NCBI GenBank assembly: GCA_035999365.1 | Contig: DASYGT010000024.1 | Location: 1 to 11,425 of the forward strand | Reading direction: 5' to 3' | DNA: 11,425 nucleotides | Source: DASYGT01 sp035999365 | GTDB lineage: Bacteria > Actinomycetota > Actinomycetes > Mycobacteriales > Jatrophihabitantaceae | Shown here: positions 1-5,826 of the stretch, piece by piece | How the letters are laid out: every line of letters begins with the position of its first letter | Position numbering within the stretch: the first letter of the stretch is position 1 | Position numbers and translations under genes: made by a program | Notes under the pieces: model-generated | The model's input: only the letters and a program-made list of their open reading frames with translations | Database searches by the model: none | Told to the model about the DNA's origin: nothing

Positions 1-20
1 CGCGCGCGCTCCCCATGGAA

Positions 21-536
21 TCAGGACGTCGCAGCCGGGGGCGCCGGAGACGGCGACACGCTGGGACCAGGCGAGTGCCCGTGAACAGCCGCGACTCGGG
101 TGGCCGTGACGGAGTTGTTCTCGATCTGGCCGACGATGACCGCGATCTTGCCCGCGGTGAACTGGACTGCCGAGGACGGCGACTTCTTGCTGCCGAACTG
201 GGTCTGCGCGGTGATCTTCACCGTCAGCAGCTGGCCCGCCTTGGTCCGCACCATCCACGTCGAACCCGCCTCACTCACGATCGTGACCCGCGCTCCCTTG
301 CCGGCGTGCTTCTTCGCCGATGGCGATGCGGGTGGCGCGGTGGTGGTGGCGGGTGGTGTCGCGACGTGAGCGGCCGGCGAGTCACCCGCCGCCACCGCGA
401 TCCCCACACCGGTGCCGATCGCGACGAAGGCGACCGCGGCGACGATCAGCGGGGCGCGGCGTCGAAGGATCCAGGAACGCTTCGCCGTCGGGGCAGGTTC
501 GGCAGTTGGCAGAATGGGAGGCAGCGGCTCGGTCAT
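21..536 (-). CDS. Membrane-anchored protein with DUF5666-like extracytoplasmic domain
   Basis: Function unknown. From the ATG at 536-534 the protein has 171 residues. A short Pro-rich cytoplasmic tail ends in a basic patch (KRSWILRRR), followed by one hydrophobic helix at about residues 29-50. Next comes a Pro/Ala/Thr/Ser linker (about 52-82), and then a small beta-rich domain (about 83-150) with the pattern 'TVKITAQTQFG ... FTAGKIAVIVGQIENNSVTATRV'. That pattern resembles DUF5666-type domains of actinobacterial secreted proteins; this is my recollection of the family, not a search result. The tail is again Pro/Ser-rich. The likely topology is N-in with the domain outside the membrane. An in-frame TTG at 557 would add seven residues. 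I prefer the ATG, although neither start has a strong Shine-Dalgarno. The gene is divergent from the YCII gene. Confidence 0.75.
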   Translation of the reverse strand: MTEPLPPILPTAEPAPTAKRSWILRRRAPLIVAAVAFVAIGTGVGIAVAAGDSPAAHVATPPATTTAPPASPSAKKHAGKGARVTIVSEAGSTWMVRTKAGQLLTVKITAQTQFGSKKSPSSAVQFTAGKIAVIVGQIENNSVTATRVAAVHGHSPGPSVSPSPAPPAATS

Positions 537-589
537 GACGCCAGCATGGGCCGCCAACTTTCAGCCTTCGCCAAGAACACATCAGCATC

Positions 590-625
590 GTGTTCGGACG
601 CGCGGTTGACGTGTTCGACGCGCGG
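590..625. repeat. Two near-identical direct repeats, 21-bp period, in a divergent intergenic region
   Basis: Copies are gtgttcggacgcgcgg at 590-605 and gtgttcgacgcgcgg at 611-625. They are identical apart from one extra g in the first copy. Their starts are 21 bp apart, close to two turns of the DNA helix. They lie in the 100-120 bp between the leftward membrane-protein gene and the rightward YCII gene, where an operator would be expected. A TTGACG (606-611) between the copies resembles a -35 box, but I see no convincing -10 box at the right distance. Confidence 0.5.
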
Positions 626-657
626 CGGGCGGGATCGCCGGGTGAACACTGTGGCCC

Positions 658-1209
658 ATGGAGTTCCTCTGCTATCACCGCGATCGGCACGGGTCGATGA
701 AGCTGCGCGACGAACTGCGGGAAGCTCACTGGTCCTACATGGATCGATACGCGAATCAGATGATTGCTCGCGGCCCCACCCTCACCGACGACGGAGAGTC
801 CGCCACCGGCAGCGTGCACATCCTCGACCTGCCAGATCCGGCCGCGGCCCGCGCGTTTGCCTTCGACGAACCGAACTATCAGGCCGGCGTCTACCGAGAT
901 GTCCTGCTCCGACGCTGGCGCAACACGCTGGGGCGCACCATGTGGGACTTTCCTGGTCGCCTGGCAGAGGGCAAGCGATATCTGGTTCTCGGTCTCGGTT
1001 CGGGTCCGGCTGCGGACTTGGCCGTGACACCGGTTCGAGGCGAGCTGATCGCCTACGGCCCGCTGCTTTCCGACGACGGCTCCAGCTGGTTGGGGACGGC
1101 CTTGTTGATCGAGGCGTCGGACCCGCATGCTGCGTGCGCCGGTCTGTCTCGCGAGCGGTACGCCGACATCGAGGTCCACAACTGGCAGTTCGGCGGTCGA
1201 CAGTCATAG
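658..1209 (+). CDS. YciI family protein with two tandem YCII-like domains
   Basis: The product has 183 residues, against roughly 95 for single-domain YCII proteins. The first half is a clear YCII-related (dimeric alpha-beta barrel) domain. It carries 'EAHWSYMDRYA' with H24, 'MIARGPTLTDDGE' (35-47), 'GSVHILDLPDPAAARAFAFDEPN' features (51-73) and a terminal 'RRW'. The second half repeats the pattern more weakly: 'LIAYGPLLSDDGSSWLG' followed by 'LIEASDPHAACAGL' and 'HNWQFGGR'. It therefore looks like a duplicated, degenerated second copy. YCII proteins are small and mostly of unknown function; some are fused to enzymes. There is no strong ribosome site before the ATG: ggtga lies about 12 bases upstream. 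The gene stands alone on its side of a divergent promoter region. Confidence 0.85.
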   Translation: MEFLCYHRDRHGSMKLRDELREAHWSYMDRYANQMIARGPTLTDDGESATGSVHILDLPDPAAARAFAFDEPNYQAGVYRDVLLRRWRNTLGRTMWDFPGRLAEGKRYLVLGLGSGPAADLAVTPVRGELIAYGPLLSDDGSSWLGTALLIEASDPHAACAGLSRERYADIEVHNWQFGGRQS

Positions 1210-1284
1210 GAAGCCGACGCGCTATCGGACCCTTCGCCGCTGTGAGATTGGGTTGGCCGCAGCCTCCGCGACGCGAGCCTGAAT

Positions 1285-1290
1285 TAGATT
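1285..1290 (+). promoter_or_regulatory. Candidate -10 box for a leaderless transcript
   Basis: TAGATT fits the actinobacterial -10 pattern TAnnnT. It ends 7 bases before the GTG at 1298, the normal distance to a transcription start, so the mRNA would begin at the start codon itself. This agrees with the lack of any Shine-Dalgarno before that GTG and with the in-frame stop at 1280-1282, which rules out a longer protein. I see no clear -35 box. Confidence 0.4.
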
Positions 1291-1297
1291 CCCGATC

Positions 1298-1765
1298 GTG
1301 CCTGACGAAAACCGTGCCCGGCTGCTCTATTTCTTCACGACGGCAGAACGCTTGCCGGAAATTCTGGAGAGCGCGGAGATTTCCGTGAGCTCAACACCGA
1401 TCGTGGCGACATGGCGTCGCCGAGGCATCCGCGTCGTGTGGCTCACCGACGACGAGGAGGCGGCCAGCGGAGTAGACCGCGGAACCGAGCGAGAGCCATC
1501 GAGCGACTTCAGCTCCGCGCCGCCGTCTGCACGGATCACCGTCGCTGTCTCCGACGCACAGCGGTGGTCACAGTGGGCGCCGCGTCACAAAGTCAGCAAG
1601 AAGGCTCGGCGCCGACTCGACGCGGCAGGCGGCGGCCAGGGTGGGCGGTGGTGGATCGTGGCTCGACCGATTCCATCGAGCGAGTGGCTGCGAGTACAAG
1701 ATCTTCTCACCGGCGAAATGCTGTGGCCAGAGCTTGACCCGAGTTCGGATCGAGATTCCGCGTAG
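1298..1765 (+). CDS. Uncharacterised 155-residue protein, possible ART-like fold
   Basis: I do not recognise this gene with certainty. The GTG start is the first possible one after an in-frame stop at 1280-1282. The protein opens with 'RLLYFFTTAERLPEILES' (7-24). This resembles the opening of small ADP-ribosyltransferase-like families such as DarT/DUF4433 and Tpt1/KptA, where an aromatic-His/Phe-Thr strand is followed by a helix reading 'lp.IL..g.l'. It continues with 'VVWLTDDEE' (47-54), a polar low-complexity stretch (56-76), a strand 'ARITVAVSDAQRWSQW' (78-93), a basic helix (99-108) and 'RWWIVARPIPSSEWLRV' (117-133). No catalytic residues can be assigned, so the ART idea is only a fold-level guess. 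The next gene starts 59 bases downstream. No signal peptide or membrane helix is visible. Confidence 0.65.
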   Translation: MPDENRARLLYFFTTAERLPEILESAEISVSSTPIVATWRRRGIRVVWLTDDEEAASGVDRGTEREPSSDFSSAPPSARITVAVSDAQRWSQWAPRHKVSKKARRRLDAAGGGQGGRWWIVARPIPSSEWLRVQDLLTGEMLWPELDPSSDRDSA

Positions 1766-1811
1766 CCAGAAGACCATCCACGACGGCACCTGGGCTGTGA
1801 TGGACTGGTGG

Positions 1812-1819
1812 GGAGGAGG
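1812..1819 (+). promoter_or_regulatory. Strong Shine-Dalgarno fixing the GTG start of the amidotransferase
   Basis: GGAGGAGG ends five bases before the GTG at 1825. It confirms that start, which also places the catalytic Cys directly after the initiator Met. Confidence 0.75.
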
Positions 1820-1824
1820 CGACG

Positions 1825-2691
1825 GTGTGCCGGCTATTCGGTCTGCATGCGGGGGAGACCCCGGTGAAAGCCACGTTCTGGCTGCTGGATGCCCCGGACA
1901 GTTTGGCTGTGCAGAGTCACCGTAATCCGGACGGCACTGGTATCGGTGCGTTCGGCGCTGACGGCTTACCGACAGTCGACAAGCAACCGATGGCCGCCTG
2001 GGACGATGCCGAGTTCGCGTCCGCCGCCCGGGAACTAACGGGGACGACGTTCGTCGCACACGTTCGCCATGCCAGCACCGGTGCGTGCATTCCTGCCAAT
2101 ACCCATCCTTTCGAACAAGCAGGTCGCCTGTTCGCGCACAACGGCGTCATCGAAGGTCTGGAGATACTCGATGAGCGCCTCGTCGAATTGGATGTCACCG
2201 ACCTGGTGCACGGCGACACCGACAGCGAGCGCATGTTCGCGCTGATCACCGCCGAAGTCAGTCGACACGGCGGTGACGTCCGAGCCGGGGTGGCCGCGGC
2301 GATGGAATGGATCGCAGCCCGCCTGCCGCTGTACAGCGTCAACTTCGTGCTGACCACGGCGACCGATCTGTGGGCACTGCGGTACCCCGAAGCCAACCAG
2401 TTGTGGGTTCTCGAACGAGCCGGTGACGGTACAGATTGGCCGCTGGATGCCAGGACGAGACGGATTCACGCTCGCTCGGACGCCCTGGCTCATCGCCCAA
2501 GCGTCCTCGTCGCCAGCGAGCCGATGGACACTGATCAACGATGGCGCCTGCTGCACTCCGGCGAACTTCTCCACGTCGCTGCGAACCTGGCCGTTGATAC
2601 CGACACCCTGCTGGCCGGCCAGCCGGCGCATCCGCTGTCTCGCGACGATCTGACCTCGGAAGTGGCGAGGTCACAGCAGCCGACCCCGTGA
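1825..2691 (+). CDS. Class II glutamine amidotransferase (GATase_4 / YafJ-like)
   Basis: This is an N-terminal-nucleophile amidohydrolase domain that releases ammonia from glutamine. Cys2 follows the initiator in 'MCRLFG', as the family needs once Met is removed. Other class II GATase landmarks are 'NPDGTGIG' (34-41), 'HVRHAST' (79-85) with R81, 'FAHNGVIEG' (103-111) with the oxyanion Asn106-Gly107, and 'HGDTDSERMF' (129-138) with the substrate-binding Asp. At 288 residues it is a free-standing single-domain member, like YafJ or EgtC, with no synthase domain attached. The acceptor of the ammonia is unknown. No ergothioneine genes are present, so there is no reason to call it EgtC. The start is fixed by GGAGGAGG at 1812-1819. 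The last 25 residues are polar and probably disordered. Confidence 0.88.
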   Translation: MCRLFGLHAGETPVKATFWLLDAPDSLAVQSHRNPDGTGIGAFGADGLPTVDKQPMAAWDDAEFASAARELTGTTFVAHVRHASTGACIPANTHPFEQAGRLFAHNGVIEGLEILDERLVELDVTDLVHGDTDSERMFALITAEVSRHGGDVRAGVAAAMEWIAARLPLYSVNFVLTTATDLWALRYPEANQLWVLERAGDGTDWPLDARTRRIHARSDALAHRPSVLVASEPMDTDQRWRLLHSGELLHVAANLAVDTDTLLAGQPAHPLSRDDLTSEVARSQQPTP

Positions 2692-2697
2692 CAGGAA

Positions 2698-2747
2698 GCG
2701 CACGGTTGACTCTCGTCGCTCGAGCCGGGAGCATCTCGCGCACGGTT
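2698..2747. repeat. Direct repeat gcgcacggtt upstream of the permease gene
   Basis: The ten-base sequence gcgcacggtt occurs at 2698-2707 and again at 2738-2747, with starts 40 bases apart. Both copies lie inside the 75-bp gap between the amidotransferase and the permease. The spacing is near four helical turns, so a regulator site is possible. A chance repeat in GC-rich DNA is also possible. Confidence 0.3.
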
Positions 2748-2766
2748 TCTCGTCATTGGAGGCGCT

Positions 2767-4437
2767 ATGTCCCAATCGAAGACGACGGCGTCCGCCGAAT
2801 CCGGTTCCGCGGCGCATGCCCCTGGGCTTCGCCGCAGTATCGGCTTTTGGGGCCTGATGTTCATTTCTCTGGGCTCGATAATCGGGTCTGGCTGGCTATT
2901 GGGCGCGCTGGGAGCAGCGCAGAAAGCCGGTCCCGCATCGCTGCTGTCGTGGATTCTCGCCGCGATCTTGTTGATGGTGCTCGCCTTGATCCATGCAGAG
3001 TTGGGCGCCGCGTATCCCGTGGCAGGGGGCACTGCACGCTTCCCGTACTTCGCATTCGGGACGTTGGCAGGTTTCACCGCAGGTTGGGCGGCCTACCTAC
3101 AAGCGGTGACCATTGCGCCGATCGAGGTAGAGGCGGCCATTTCGTATCTCAACAGCACCGGGTGGTCGAAGAAACATCTGGTGATGTTGCACAAGAACGG
3201 CACCCTGAACGGCACCGGCCTCGTCATCGCGACGGCGGCGATGTTGCTGTTCAGCACCATCAACCTGCTCGGGGCGAAGCTGCTGTCTGACAGCAACACG
3301 GTGATGGTGGTGTGGAAGGCAGCGGTCCCGGTGCTCGCCGTCATCGTGATCATGAGCCTGAGTTTCCATGCGTCGAACTTCCACGCCGGCGGGGGTTTCA
3401 TGCCCTATGGCGCCCACGGTGTGTTCTCCGCCCTCCCGGCGGGAGTCGTCTTCGCCTTGCAAGGCTTTGAGCAAGCAGTTCAAATGGGCGGTGAGGCGCG
3501 AAACCCGAAGAAGGATCTGTCGCGGGCGATCATCTCCGCGATGCTCATCGGCGCAGCCGTGTACATCATGCTCGAAGTGGCCTTCATCGGCGGACTGTCA
3601 CCTGCGAACCTCAAGCACGGCTGGGCGAACCCCATCGGCACCGGTGATTTCGGGCCCTACTACACGTTGGCGATCGCCGCGGGCGCGAGCTGGTTGGCCA
3701 CGATCTTGCTCATTGACGCAGTGATCTCGCCGGGTGGTACGGGCTTGATCTATCTCGGCACATCGGCCCGGTTGTCCTACGCGCTCGGCGAAGAGGAAGT
3801 GCTGCCGGACCAGCTCACCCGCACCAACTCGCGCGGTGTGCCGATGTATTCGATCCTGCTCGCCTTCGTCATCGGCGAGATCACGTTCTTGCCCTTCCCC
3901 AGCTGGAACTCGTTGGTGGGTCTGGTCACCGGCGCGACGGCCATCATGTACGCGTTCGCTCCAGTGTCGCTCGCCGCGCTGCAAGAACGCGATCCTGACC
4001 GCCCGCGCCCGTACCGGGTTCCGTATCCGAAAGTCATGAACCCGGCGGGGTTCGTTGCTGCGAACCTGATCATCTATTGGGGCGGCTTCGAGGCGATGTG
4101 GAAGTTGCTCACCGGCATCTTTATCGGACGCATTCTATTTGAGTTCGCGCTCCGCCGCGCCAAGGACGTCAAACGGGCCGATATCGACTGGCGTGCCGCG
4201 TCGTGGATCTGGCCTTGGCTCATCGGCATAACCATCATCGGGCTGCTCGGCCGTTACGGGAAGGGCGCGCACCGGGTCCTTCCCGAATGGATCGACCTGC
4301 TCGTCGTCATCGGCTTTGCGCTTGTGATGTTCTACTACGCCGTGAGCCTTGCGATGTCGCCTGAGCAGATAAAGCTCGCAGTCGCCACCGAGGAGAAACA
4401 ACTCGCGGCCGAACGAGAGCTGAACCTTCCGGGTTGA
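2767..4437 (+). CDS. APC-family amino acid permease
   Basis: This is a 556-residue integral membrane protein of the amino acid-polyamine-organocation superfamily. It probably imports an amino acid with protons at the cytoplasmic membrane. TM1 carries the broken-helix substrate motif 'GSIIGSGWL' (36-44). TM2 is followed by 'AELGAAYPVAGGTARFPYFAFG' features (78-98), as in APC permeases. Further hydrophobic segments run to the C terminus, consistent with about 12 helices. A polar loop of roughly 25 residues around 130-152 and a charged C-terminal tail are visible. The opening 'GFWGLMFISLGSIIGSGW' reminds me of aspartate:proton symporter-like (YveA-type) members, but the substrate cannot be read from sequence. 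GGAGG at 2758-2762 fixes the ATG. The gene converges on hypB and has no evident link to hydrogen metabolism. Confidence 0.9.
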   Translation: MSQSKTTASAESGSAAHAPGLRRSIGFWGLMFISLGSIIGSGWLLGALGAAQKAGPASLLSWILAAILLMVLALIHAELGAAYPVAGGTARFPYFAFGTLAGFTAGWAAYLQAVTIAPIEVEAAISYLNSTGWSKKHLVMLHKNGTLNGTGLVIATAAMLLFSTINLLGAKLLSDSNTVMVVWKAAVPVLAVIVIMSLSFHASNFHAGGGFMPYGAHGVFSALPAGVVFALQGFEQAVQMGGEARNPKKDLSRAIISAMLIGAAVYIMLEVAFIGGLSPANLKHGWANPIGTGDFGPYYTLAIAAGASWLATILLIDAVISPGGTGLIYLGTSARLSYALGEEEVLPDQLTRTNSRGVPMYSILLAFVIGEITFLPFPSWNSLVGLVTGATAIMYAFAPVSLAALQERDPDRPRPYRVPYPKVMNPAGFVAANLIIYWGGFEAMWKLLTGIFIGRILFEFALRRAKDVKRADIDWRAASWIWPWLIGITIIGLLGRYGKGAHRVLPEWIDLLVVIGFALVMFYYAVSLAMSPEQIKLAVATEEKQLAAERELNLPG

Positions 4438-4477
4438 GCGGTCGTCACCCGCAACGGTAGATGCATGGCTCACCCGG
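4429..4477. terminator. Candidate bidirectional terminator between convergent genes
   Basis: The inverted repeat has CCGGG plus TGAGC (4429-4433 and 4435-4439, one bulged t) pairing with GCTCA plus CCCGG (4468-4477). That gives a 10-bp stem with a 28-base loop. It covers both stop codons: the permease TGA at 4435-4437 and the hypB stop at 4470-4472. The convergent genes are only 32 bases apart. There is no T-tract, which is common for actinobacterial terminators. A smaller hairpin, cgggt/acccg (4430-4434 with 4447-4451), is an alternative fold. Confidence 0.45.
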
Positions 4478-5306
4478 CAGTATGCGATCTCACGTGAAGG
4501 GGGGCCAACCAGTGCAGCCATTCGTCCAGTCCGTCACCACGAGTCGCCGAAAGGGTGACGATATGCGCGCGGCGATTCACCAGCCCGACGTCGTGCGTGA
4601 ACCGGTCGAGGTCGAAGTCGACGTAGGGAAGCAAGTCGATCTTGTTCACCACCACCAGACTCGCCGCGCCAAAGATGTGCGGGTACTTCAGCGGCTTGTC
4701 GGCCCCCTCGGTCACCGACATGATCACCACTCGCGCCTGCTCGCCGAGGTCGAAGAGCGCGGGGCAGACCAGATTGCCGACGTTCTCGATCAGCACGAGC
4801 CCGTCGTGCGGGTCTAGCTGGTGCAACGCCTCTGCCACCATCGTCGCGTCCAGATGGCAGCCCGACCCGGTGTTGACCTGCAGCACTGGCGCTCCCGCGG
4901 CGGCAATCCGGTCGGCGTCGAACGTCGTCTCCTGATCACCCTCGATGACGCAGATCGGCACCGTTCTCCCCAGCGCCGTGACCGTTCGTTCGAGCAGGGT
5001 CGTCTTACCGGACCCCGGTGAACTCATCAGGTTCACCGCACGCACGCCTCGAGCCGCCAACCACTCGCGGTTGCGCGACGCCAGTTCGTCATTCTTGGCG
5101 AGTATCCGCGTCTCGAGCGTCAACGTCTCCGTGCCCGGGTCGGGATGTACGTGCGTGTGCGTGTCCCCACCGGGGTGTGTGTGTGGATGACCGTCGCCGT
5201 GCGAATGCGCATGGCCGTCGGCGTGGCTGTGCGCATGGCCGTCGGCGTTACGCAGATCGACGATTCGTACCCCGGCGTCGTCGGAGCACCCGCACGTAGC
5301 GCACAT
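4470..5306 (-). CDS. hypB: Hydrogenase nickel-incorporation GTPase HypB
   Basis: HypB is a GTPase that, with HypA, inserts nickel into the hydrogenase large subunit precursor. The protein has 278 residues from the ATG at 5306. It starts 'MCATCGC', the N-terminal CxxCGC nickel site. A His-rich stretch follows (residues 24-54, 12 His in 31 residues) and probably stores nickel. The G domain has the P-loop 'SSPGSGKTT' (95-103), 'IEGDQETTFDADRI' (121-134), the metal-site 'GSGCH' (147-151), 'ENVGNLVCP' (174-182) with C181, the guanine-specificity 'NKID' (221-224) and 'SATRGDGL' (253-260). An upstream in-frame start would add 26 residues, but the CxxCGC opening and GAGGTGA at 5320-5314, seven bases away, support this start. 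The hypA stop and hypB start overlap as TGATG, indicating translational coupling. Confidence 0.96.
   Translation of the reverse strand: MCATCGCSDDAGVRIVDLRNADGHAHSHADGHAHSHGDGHPHTHPGGDTHTHVHPDPGTETLTLETRILAKNDELASRNREWLAARGVRAVNLMSSPGSGKTTLLERTVTALGRTVPICVIEGDQETTFDADRIAAAGAPVLQVNTGSGCHLDATMVAEALHQLDPHDGLVLIENVGNLVCPALFDLGEQARVVIMSVTEGADKPLKYPHIFGAASLVVVNKIDLLPYVDFDLDRFTHDVGLVNRRAHIVTLSATRGDGLDEWLHWLAPLHVRSHTAG
5207..5248. repeat. 24-bp-period repeat encoding the HypB His-rich segment
   Basis: The 18-base unit gcgcatggccgtcggcgt occurs at 5207-5224 and 5231-5248, in register with the codons. On the coding strand it gives repeated (G/D)-G-H-A-H-S-H units. The gtgtgtgtgt-rich stretch to its left (about 5145-5185) codes the rest of the His run. 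Such slippage-prone DNA can change the number of His residues between strains. Confidence 0.7.
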
Positions 5307-5638
5307 CAGCGATTCACCTCGACCGACAGGATCCGCAGTTCGTCGCCCCTGACAACCCGCACATCCGAGCTGCCGCACCGGCACAACAGGATAAGGTCGG
5401 CGACCACGAATTCCTCACCGCAGCTGACGCAGCGCGCACGGCCGTCCGGCTCGTCGATGACCAAAGTCGCACCGTCGGCAACGGTGTCGGCCGCGGCCAG
5501 TTCGAAGCAGAATCGCAGCGCGTCCGCCGAGACGCCGGACAGGGTGCCGACCTCGAGGCGGACCCGGCGAACACGCCGCCGGCCCGTGCGAGCGGTGATC
5601 GTCTCGATCACGCTCTCCGCGATCGCCAGCTCGTGCAT
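5306..5638 (-). CDS. hypA: Hydrogenase maturation nickel chaperone HypA
   Basis: HypA is a small zinc-containing nickel chaperone that works with HypB to deliver Ni(II) to the large subunit. The start is set at the ATG that gives 'MHELAIAESVIE', because the invariant Met-His-Glu at the N terminus binds nickel. An upstream in-frame GTG at 5647 would spoil this. The product has 110 residues, the usual length. The zinc site has C70 and C73 (CVSC) and then C86 and C88 (CRC), so the second pair is CxC rather than the CxxC of E. coli HypA. I recall this shortened 'CxCGS' form from other actinobacterial HypA proteins. The family ending 'RILSVEV' is present. The gene is the first of the leftward hypA-hypB pair, divergent from hhyS. 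Confidence 0.95.
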   Translation of the reverse strand: MHELAIAESVIETITARTGRRRVRRVRLEVGTLSGVSADALRFCFELAAADTVADGATLVIDEPDGRARCVSCGEEFVVADLILLCRCGSSDVRVVRGDELRILSVEVNR

Positions 5639-5722
5639 GCGAGTCACCCACTTGGCTCGGCCGCAGTCCGTTCGTGATCACCATAAGTCGGCGGCGCAGG
5701 AGGCGCAGAGCCCAAAAAACCT

Positions 5723-5746
5723 CGATTCCGTGATTCCGCGATTCTC
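5723..5746. repeat. Three tandem 8-bp repeats in the hypA-hhyS control region
   Basis: Units are cgattccg (5723-5730), tgattccg (5731-5738) and cgattctc (5739-5746), sharing the core gattc. They sit near the middle of the divergent intergenic region, upstream of the plus-strand -10 candidate. They could be a regulator's binding array acting on either or both promoters. Confidence 0.5.
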
Positions 5747-5778
5747 ACCAAAACGGCCCGCCCACAACTGCGCGAACC

Positions 5779-5796
5779 GTTCTACGTTCGAAGAAC
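5779..5796. promoter_or_regulatory. Imperfect inverted repeat upstream of hhyS
   Basis: The arms gttct (5779-5783) and agaac (5792-5796) flank an 8-base centre, with further symmetric c-g matches inside. Outer bases gaaccg (5774-5779) and cggttt (5800-5805) also nearly match. It overlaps the TACGTT -10 candidate, so it could be a repressor operator or a 5' hairpin in the hhyS leader. Confidence 0.4.
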
Positions 5797-5826
5797 TCTC
5801 GGTTTTCACGCGAAGGGCGATGCCCC

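Larger units (their letters stand above)
5639..5826. promoter_or_regulatory. Divergent hypA / hhyS control region
   Basis: These 188 bp must hold the promoters for both the nickel-insertion genes and the hydrogenase operon. Candidate -10 boxes fitting TAnnnT are TATGGT on the minus strand (5685-5680), about 40 bases from the hypA start, and TACGTT on the plus strand (5783-5788), about 38 bases before hhyS. Neither has a clear -35 box. Other visible items are the perfect palindrome gtgatcac (5674-5681), three tandem 8-bp repeats (5723-5746), an imperfect inverted repeat (5779-5796) and a Shine-Dalgarno AAGGG (5813-5817) for hhyS. Confidence 0.6.

Noticed and set aside
382..1179. A 265-codon open frame on the minus strand
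   Set aside because: It is antisense to the YCII gene, which has clear family motifs. The translation has no recognisable domain.
15..1388. A 457-codon open frame on the plus strand at the window start
   Set aside because: It overlaps the membrane-protein gene in antisense and the YCII gene in another frame. The translation is Arg-rich with no domain, as expected of a high-GC shadow frame.
1825..2691. Amidotransferase as EgtC of ergothioneine synthesis
   Set aside because: The class II GATase motifs are present, but none of the other ergothioneine genes is nearby and the sequence seems closer to YafJ-type proteins.
2706..2734. Sigma-70-like promoter with TTGACT before the permease
   Set aside because: TTGACT (2706-2711) is a fair -35 box, but the sequence 17 bases downstream (gagcat) is not a believable -10 box.
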